This document shows positions 59,010-64,000 of a stretch of 64,000 bases of DNA, one piece after another. Below the pieces are notes generated by a model. That model did no database searches and was not told the origin of the DNA. It saw only the letters and a program-made list of their open reading frames with translations. Location: assembly GCF_040256645.1 (NCBI RefSeq), contig NZ_CP158281.1, positions 1,798,001 through 1,862,000 of the forward strand. The letters are read 5' to 3'. A program made the position numbers and the translations under genes. This DNA is from Brevibacterium sp. CBA3109. GTDB lineage: Bacteria > Actinomycetota > Actinomycetes > Actinomycetales > Brevibacteriaceae. Every line of letters begins with the position of its first letter. The first letter of the stretch is position 1.

Positions 59010-60440
59010 TCAGCCCACGCCACCTTCCATCTGGATTTCGATGAGGCGGTTGAGCTCGAGGGCGTATTCCATCGGCAGCTCGCGAGCGATCGGTTCGACG
59101 AACCCGCGCACGATCATCGCCATTGCCTCGGTCTCTTCCATGCCGCGGCTCATGAGGTAGAAGAGCTGATCCTCACTGACCTTGGACACGGTGGCCTCGT
59201 GACCCAGAGTCACATCGTCCTCGCGGATGTCGATGTAGGGGTACGTGTCCGACCGGGAGATGTTGTCGACCAGGAGTGCGTCACAGAGGACGTTGTTCGA
59301 CGAGCCCTTGGCTCCGGGGTTCACGTGGACGAGTCCACGGTAGCCGGAACGTCCGCCGCCACGGGCCACGGACTTCGACACGATCGAGGAGTGGGTGTTC
59401 GGAGCGGCGTGAACCATCTTCGCACCGGTGTCCTGGTGCTGGCCCTCGCCGGCGAATGCCACGGACAGGGTCTCTCCCCTGGCGTGCTCCCCTGTGAGCC
59501 AGATGGCCGGGTACTTCATGGTGACCTTGGAGCCGATGTTGCCGTCGACCCATTCCATGGAAGCGCCCTCTTCGGCGATGGCACGCTTGGTGACGAGGTT
59601 GTAGACGTTGTTCGACCAGTTCTGGATGGTCGTGTAACGGACCTTCGCATCCTTCTTGGCCACGATCTCGACGACTGCCGAGTGCAGCGAGTCGGTCTTG
59701 TAGATCGGTGCTGTACAGCCCTCGACGTAGTGCACCGACGAGCCTTCGTCGGCGATGATGAGGGTGCGCTCGAACTGGCCCATGTTCTCGGTGTTGATGC
59801 GGAAGTAGGCCTGCAGCGGGATCTCGACGTGGACGCCCTTGGGGACGTAGACGAAGGAGCCGCCGGACCAGACCGCGGTGTTCAGCGCTGAGAACTTGTT
59901 GTCACCGGAGGGAATGATCGAACCGAAGTACTCTTCGAAGATCTCCGGGTACTCACGCAGACCGGTGTCGGTGTCCATGAAGATGACGCCCTGCTTCTCG
60001 AGCTCTTCATTGATCTGGTGGTAGACGACCTCTGACTCGTACTGAGCGGCGACACCGGCGACGAGGCGCTGCTTCTCCGCCTCGGGGATGCCGAGCTTGT
60101 CATAGGTGTTGCGGATGTCCTCGGGCAGGTCCTCCCAGGAGGTGGCCTGTCCCTCGGTGGAGCGGACGAAGTACTTGATGTCGTCGAAGTGGATTCCCGT
60201 GAGGTCTGCACCCCAGCTGGGCATCGGCTTCTTCTCGAACAGCTTCAGCGCCTTGAGTCGACGCTGCAGCATCCAGTCCGGCTCGTCCTTCAACTTCGAG
60301 ATGTTGCGGACGACTTCTTCCGAGAGTCCGCGAGTGGCGAACTCTCCCGCGTCATTTCCGTCGTGCCAACCGTATGCGTACTGCCCGAGGTCTTTGAGCT
60401 CGGGGTTAGCATCGATGATCCGATTGCCTGTGTCAGTCAT
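59010..60440 (-). CDS. sufB: Fe–S scaffold protein SufB
   Basis: A 476-residue core scaffold protein on which the cluster is assembled. It has the beta-helix region [20 protein letters not shown] (conserved cysteine), the [17 protein letters not shown] segment, and the C-terminal [20 protein letters not shown] shared with SufD. No intein. Its ATG overlaps the sufR stop by 4 nt (ATGA), so expression follows SufR. Confidence 0.96.
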   Translation of the reverse strand: MTDTGNRIIDANPELKDLGQYAYGWHDGNDAGEFATRGLSEEVVRNISKLKDEPDWMLQRRLKALKLFEKKPMPSWGADLTGIHFDDIKYFVRSTEGQATSWEDLPEDIRNTYDKLGIPEAEKQRLVAGVAAQYESEVVYHQINEELEKQGVIFMDTDTGLREYPEIFEEYFGSIIPSGDNKFSALNTAVWSGGSFVYVPKGVHVEIPLQAYFRINTENMGQFERTLIIADEGSSVHYVEGCTAPIYKTDSLHSAVVEIVAKKDAKVRYTTIQNWSNNVYNLVTKRAIAEEGASMEWVDGNIGSKVTMKYPAIWLTGEHARGETLSVAFAGEGQHQDTGAKMVHAAPNTHSSIVSKSVARGGGRSGYRGLVHVNPGAKGSSNNVLCDALLVDNISRSDTYPYIDIREDDVTLGHEATVSKVSEDQLFYLMSRGMEETEAMAMIVRGFVEPIARELPMEYALELNRLIEIQMEGGVG

Positions 60441-61156
60441 CGTGAACCTCCTTGAGGTCGATCATTGCTGTGGATGAGTGGTCTGGTGAGTTCCGAGGTC
60501 GGAATGTGGGTGGTGCAGACATGGTCGCCGTGAGCCAATGAGGACAGACGGCGAACATCGACGCCCAGGTAGTCCGAGAACATCGCAAGCTCTGCTTCGC
60601 AGACCTCGGGGAACTCGGTGGCGACTGCCTGGATGGGACAATGCCCTTGACACAGCTGCATCGCTTCGAGAGGGGTTCCGGCCGCCACCGGTGTCGCCGA
60701 GGCGGCATATCCCTCCTTGGTCAAAGCCGCAGCCAGGCCCCGGGAGCGGGAAGCCACTGTGGTGCCTCCCCGTCGATCCAGTTCCCCGCCGAGGCGGTCG
60801 CGGAGTTTCGCGACCAGGTCCTCGGTGAAGTCCTCAACGGCCTCAGGACCGACTCGGTCCTTCATGAACCGGAGGATATCGACTGCCAGCTGGTCGTAGG
60901 AGTGGGTGACCGACCCATGACCACGCGAGGTGACCACGTAGTGTCTGGCCGGTCTGCCGCGGCCTGCCTGCTTGCCGGCGAGCTCTCGGACTTCGATGAG
61001 GCCCTCACTCTCCAATGCATCCATGTGACGACGAATCGCCGCAGGAGTCAGGTCAAGCCCCTTCGCCAACGCCGAGGCAGTGATCGGCCCTTCATCGAGC
61101 ACAGATCGAAATACCTTCTCCCGGGTACGGCGATCCTCTGTGTCGTTCGCAGCCAT
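60437..61156 (-). CDS. sufR: Fe–S-sensing repressor SufR
   Basis: A 239-residue regulator with an N-terminal winged helix ([20 protein letters not shown]) and a C-terminal domain holding cluster cysteines ([25 protein letters not shown]). When it holds a cluster it represses the suf operon, including itself; loss of the cluster relieves repression. AAGGAGGTGGAG lies just before the ATG. A matching operator is 22–35 bp upstream. Confidence 0.94.
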   Translation of the reverse strand: MAANDTEDRRTREKVFRSVLDEGPITASALAKGLDLTPAAIRRHMDALESEGLIEVRELAGKQAGRGRPARHYVVTSRGHGSVTHSYDQLAVDILRFMKDRVGPEAVEDFTEDLVAKLRDRLGGELDRRGGTTVASRSRGLAAALTKEGYAASATPVAAGTPLEAMQLCQGHCPIQAVATEFPEVCEAELAMFSDYLGVDVRRLSSLAHGDHVCTTHIPTSELTRPLIHSNDRPQGGSR

Positions 61157-61177
61157 TCTCCACCTCCTTGACTAACA

Positions 61178-61208
61178 CAACACTATTGTTGCGTAATTTG
61201 TTTCGTAA
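61178..61208 (-). promoter_or_regulatory. suf promoter with SufR-type operator
   Basis: The palindrome CAACACTATTGTTG (61178–61191) has the CAAC-N6-GTTG form known for SufR boxes. On the minus strand TTACGA (61208–61203), 17 bp and TAGTGT (61185–61180) make a plausible promoter whose –10 lies inside the box, so bound SufR would block it. Confidence 0.75.
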
Positions 61209-61259
61209 AACTAGGTGAGCCTAACCACGGACCGATTCGACGCGTCGTAGAATGGCCTG

Positions 61260-62186
61260 GTGTCAGCATCGGCCCTCACCATTCGTGGTCTCCAGTACTC
61301 GTACGGCGCGCACCACGTCGTCGACGGGATCGACCTCGATGCCGCCACCGGATCCATCCTCGGTGTACTCGGTCCCAATGGCGCAGGCAAGTCGACGACG
61401 ATCTCCCTCGCTGTGGGCACAAGAGCCCCCGATGCCGGTCGCGTGGAGATATTCGGCCATGATCCGTTCCGTAACCATGCACGGACATCGCTGCTCGCCG
61501 GCGTCATGCTGCAGGACGGGGGGCTGCCCATGAGCGCGAAACCGCTCCAGGTCCTGCGACACCTCGCGTCCCTCTATCCCAGTCCGCTCAGCGTCGATGA
61601 ACTCGCCGACCCTTTGGGTCTGCACGAGTTCTCCACACGCACGATCCGGCGCCTCTCCGGAGGGCAGAAGCAGCGTGTGGCCCTGGCTGCCGCACTCATC
61701 GGCCGACCGCGGCTGGTCTTCCTCGATGAGCCCTGCGCCGGGCTCGATCCTCAGGCCCGGGCCGTAGTCCACGATTTCATCCGGGAACTGGCAGCAGCCT
61801 CGGTGGCCGTTGTCCTGACAACCCATGACCTCGCCGAAGCGGAGGAACTCGCCGATGAGGTCGTCGTCATCGATCGCGGTCGCATCATCGCCCAGGGTGC
61901 GCCCGAGGACCTGCGCAGCGCCTCTCCCACCGGACGCCGCCTCGTCATCACGGTGGGCCGGCAGCTACAGCCAGCTCCTCGTGAACTCCTGGCCACCATG
62001 AACACGATCGCCCCCACCTCGGTCGCGGGGCCGGCCCTCGTCGTCGACGGGGACCTCGACAGCGCGCAGATCGCAGGCCTGTGCGCGGCAGTCGCCGATG
62101 CGGGGCTGGCGATCACGGACCTCGACATGCACTCACAGTCGCTGGCGGATGTGTTCTTCGAACTCACGGGCAGGCCGCTGCGATGA
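61260..62186 (+). CDS. ABC exporter ATP-binding protein
   Basis: A 308-residue DrrA/CcmA-type ATPase: Walker A LGPNGAGKST, signature LSGGQKQRVALAAAL, Walker B LVFLDEPCAGLDP, H-loop LTTHDLAEA, plus a C-terminal extension of about 80 residues typical of drug or lipid exporters. GTG 61260 follows TAGAAT (61248–61253) by 6 nt, so it is likely leaderless. It is divergent from sufR and overlaps the permease by 4 nt. Confidence 0.9.
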   Translation: MSASALTIRGLQYSYGAHHVVDGIDLDAATGSILGVLGPNGAGKSTTISLAVGTRAPDAGRVEIFGHDPFRNHARTSLLAGVMLQDGGLPMSAKPLQVLRHLASLYPSPLSVDELADPLGLHEFSTRTIRRLSGGQKQRVALAAALIGRPRLVFLDEPCAGLDPQARAVVHDFIRELAAASVAVVLTTHDLAEAEELADEVVVIDRGRIIAQGAPEDLRSASPTGRRLVITVGRQLQPAPRELLATMNTIAPTSVAGPALVVDGDLDSAQIAGLCAAVADAGLAITDLDMHSQSLADVFFELTGRPLR

Positions 62187-62950
62187 GCCGAGCCCACGCG
62201 AAAGATCCGGCTCCCGCAATGAGAACCAGACGTGTCATGGCGCAGGTGAGGTTCGAGACGATCTCCGTCCTCCGCAATGGTGAACAGCTGCTGCTCTCTC
62301 TCATCCTGCCGCTGGGATTGCTCATCTTCCTCGCAAAGGCTCCTCTGCTCAGCGGTCTCGGGATCGTTGCACCAGGCTCCGATCCGCTCACCGTGGCACT
62401 GCCCGGTGCGCTGAGCCTGTGTCTGGCATCGACGGCGTTCACCGGCCAGGCGATCGCCACGGCCTTCGACCGCCGCTATGGGGTCCTGCGTCAGCTGGCG
62501 ACGACGCCGCTGGGCACGAATGGACTCATCCTGGGCAAGCTCGGCGCCGTCATCGTCGTCGTCATCATCCAATTCATGCTTGCTTTTGCCATCGCCCTGG
62601 GCCTGGGCTTCAACGGGCCTGTGAACACCCTCGCACTGGTCCTGACCACGCTGCTTGGCACCGCGGCACTGCTGTCTCTAGGCTTGCTCATGGCGGGTAC
62701 AGTGCGCGCAGAAGCCACTCTGGCGGGAGCGAATCTGATCTGGGTGCTCATGGCCGGCGTGGGCGGACTCGTCATCGCACATCCGGGAGAATGGGGCACC
62801 GTCGTGGGCTATCTGCCCTCCGGCGCCTTGGGTGACGCAATGCGCGCGGCCGTCGGCGGTGCGGGCTTCGATGTCAAAGCACTGATCGTGCTCCTCGTGT
62901 GGGGGCTGGTGGGAACGCTTGCAGCACGCAGGTGGTTCCGATTCGAATGA
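62183..62950 (+). CDS. ABC-2 type permease
   Basis: A 255-residue membrane protein with six helices (LLLSLILPLGLLIFLAKAPL at the start). The family pattern TAFDRRYGVLRQLATTPLG is typical of ABC-2 permeases. ATG 62183 overlaps the ATPase stop (ATGA). Together they form an exporter; position between suf and ctaA is conserved in actinobacteria, but the cargo is unknown. Confidence 0.9.
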   Translation: MSRAHAKDPAPAMRTRRVMAQVRFETISVLRNGEQLLLSLILPLGLLIFLAKAPLLSGLGIVAPGSDPLTVALPGALSLCLASTAFTGQAIATAFDRRYGVLRQLATTPLGTNGLILGKLGAVIVVVIIQFMLAFAIALGLGFNGPVNTLALVLTTLLGTAALLSLGLLMAGTVRAEATLAGANLIWVLMAGVGGLVIAHPGEWGTVVGYLPSGALGDAMRAAVGGAGFDVKALIVLLVWGLVGTLAARRWFRFE

Positions 62951-62958
62951 GGAGAGAA

Positions 62959-63858
62959 ATGGTCACAACCAAGATCCGCATCGCTGCCTGGGCCATGCTC
63001 ATCGCGCAGGGCGGAATCATCTTCAGCGGCGGCATCGTCCGCCTCACAGGATCCGGCCTCGGCTGCACCGACTGGCCCAAGTGCACCCCCGATTCGCTTG
63101 TCACGACCCCGGAGATGGGCATCCACGGTGTCATCGAGTTCGGAAACCGTCTGCTGGCAGTGGGCCTGGCCCTCATCGGCGTCATCATCTTCCTCATGCT
63201 GTGGAAGAACCGGAAGAAACGGCCGGATCTGTTCTGGCTCAACCTCGGTCTCCTTGCAATTGTGCCGGTCCAAGCCATCGTCGGTGGGATCACCGTCTGG
63301 ACCAAGCTCAACCCCTGGGTCGTGGCCGGTCACTTCGTCCCCTCGGCCATCGCCGTCGGCGTCGCCGCGTACTTCGTTCGCCGCACCTACGACACGGGCG
63401 TGCGCACGGGCCACAAGGCACCGTCGCCACTGCCCGCACTCGGCTGGATCATCCTCGGCCTGACCGCGATCGTCGTACTCTTCGGCGTGCTCACCACGGG
63501 TGCGGGCCCGCACTCAGGTTCGACGATGTCGACGCGCAACGGCCTCGACAACGTCTGGATCACTCGTTCTCATGCCTTCCCGGTCTGGCTGCTCGTCATC
63601 GCGACCATCACCTCCCTCGTCCTTGCCGTCAAGAAGCACACCGTCATGGTTCGACCGCTGATCGTGCTCCTCGCCGTCGAGGTCGCGCAGGGAATCATCG
63701 GCTACGTCCAGTACTTCACCGGGGTGCCCATCGTGCTCGTGGCATTCCATATGATCGGCCTCTCGGCTACGATCGCGGCAAGCGTTGCCGTCCTCGACAG
63801 CGCCTACCCGAGGAGCACCCAGACCAACGCCGATCACGCCGTGCCCGCGGTTCACTGA
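62959..63858 (+). CDS. ctaA: Haem A synthase CtaA/COX15
   Basis: A 299-residue membrane protein with eight helices that converts haem O to haem A for aa3 oxidases. Features include the N-terminal GGIVRLTGSGLGCTDWPKC and the haem-ligand histidines in GIHGVIEFGNR, VVAGHFVPSA, ITRSHAFPVW and LVAFHMIGLSA. ATG 62959 is chosen: GAGGAGAGAA precedes it, and that ribosome site overlaps the permease stop. Confidence 0.93.
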   Translation: MVTTKIRIAAWAMLIAQGGIIFSGGIVRLTGSGLGCTDWPKCTPDSLVTTPEMGIHGVIEFGNRLLAVGLALIGVIIFLMLWKNRKKRPDLFWLNLGLLAIVPVQAIVGGITVWTKLNPWVVAGHFVPSAIAVGVAAYFVRRTYDTGVRTGHKAPSPLPALGWIILGLTAIVVLFGVLTTGAGPHSGSTMSTRNGLDNVWITRSHAFPVWLLVIATITSLVLAVKKHTVMVRPLIVLLAVEVAQGIIGYVQYFTGVPIVLVAFHMIGLSATIAASVAVLDSAYPRSTQTNADHAVPAVH

Positions 63859-63884
63859 CCACGCCGAGGAGGCGATGGAGTTGC

Positions 63885-64000
63885 TCAGGCTGCGGAACCC
63901 CGAGTGGGGAGGAGGTGCTCGAGCCATTCGTTGATCGCCCCCGGTAGGCCCGTCTTGCGGTCGGGGCCTCGGGAGGCGGCGATCATCCGCGCGGGTCCGG
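63885..64000 (-). CDS. Partial gene, C-terminal 37 residues only
   Basis: An open frame enters from the right edge and ends at TGA 63885–63887. The visible C-terminus (AINEWLEHLLPTRGSAA) is amphipathic and plausible as a real protein end convergent with ctaA, but too short to identify. Confidence 0.4.
   Translation of the reverse strand, partial: GPARMIAASRGPDRKTGLPGAINEWLEHLLPTRGSAA

Noticed and set aside
1-64000. CRISPR arrays, insertion sequences, prophage or att sites
   Set aside because: No regularly spaced repeats, transposase, integrase or phage genes were seen; the short tandem repeats have no spacers.

Overview
The window is about 64 kb of high-GC chromosomal DNA from an actinobacterium. 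It carries a Pup–proteasome cluster, mycothiol ligase MshC, an InhA-type FabI, a SUF cluster with SufR, many leaderless starts and an imuA–imuB–dnaE2 mutasome. The gene content and protein flavour suggest Micrococcales, most likely Brevibacterium or a close relative; this is inference, since no rRNA is present. There is no phage, insertion sequence, CRISPR array or integrated element. The one clear sign of past transfer is a decayed RhuM-family gene at 43.8–44.1 kb.

Layout. 0–9 kb: tagged-protein degradation. On the minus strand trmI–arc, then dop–pup–prcB–prcA–pafA and two FKBP prolyl isomerases, with a plus-strand DUF3054 gene wedged between arc and dop. 9–19.6 kb: the conserved actinobacterial mshC/uppP neighbourhood (site-2 protease, RecB-like nuclease, HAD phosphatase, PAC2 protein, MshC, SCO1664-type kinase-fold protein, DUF3090, a degenerate aldo/keto reductase, UppP, a histidine phosphatase, DUF5703, a DMT-type transporter). 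19.5–27.5 kb: an M20 peptidase, tRNA-Leu(GAG) and a complete four-step fatty-acid beta-oxidation set (acyl-CoA oxidase, MaoC hydratase, FabG4 dehydrogenase, thiolase) around a TetR regulator. 27.5–30 kb: metX–metY. 30–36 kb: the LexA-controlled mutasome. 36–48 kb: DUF222 HNH protein, methyltransferases, dual-cysteine pyridoxal kinase, L31B, a YbaK-type editing protein, an ECF sigma factor with a mycothiol-type DinB protein, the RhuM remnant, a TauE exporter with ABC ATPase, and SerB. 48–54.4 kb: SixA-like phosphatase, fabG–fabI, a DUF3099–SURF1 group, an ABC-F ATPase and an RNase HI with an extra C-terminal ribbon-helix-helix-like domain. 54.6–61.2 kb: sufR-B-D-Rieske-C-S-U-T. 61.2–64 kb: an ABC exporter and CtaA haem A synthase.

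How it fits together. Most clusters are tightly packed, with ATGA/GTGA/TGATG overlaps that point to translational coupling. Three control points can be read from sequence: a LexA box in the spacer of the imuA promoter, a SufR-type CAAC-N6-GTTG box over the sufR –10, and a candidate TetR operator between the thiolase and tetR. About sixteen genes have a TANNNT-like –10 only 6–8 nt before the start codon, so they are probably leaderless; several are divergent pairs back to back.

Most notable oddities: an Arc ATPase without the proteasome-docking GQYL tail although prcBA is present; an aldo/keto reductase that has lost its catalytic tetrad; an RNase HI–RHH fusion; a 16-bp palindrome (CGTCCCCGCGGGGACG) repeated four times, twice inside genes where it is read as VPAGT; and the RhuM pseudogene. 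No wholly new multi-gene system stands out; the window is mainly core genome with these local novelties.
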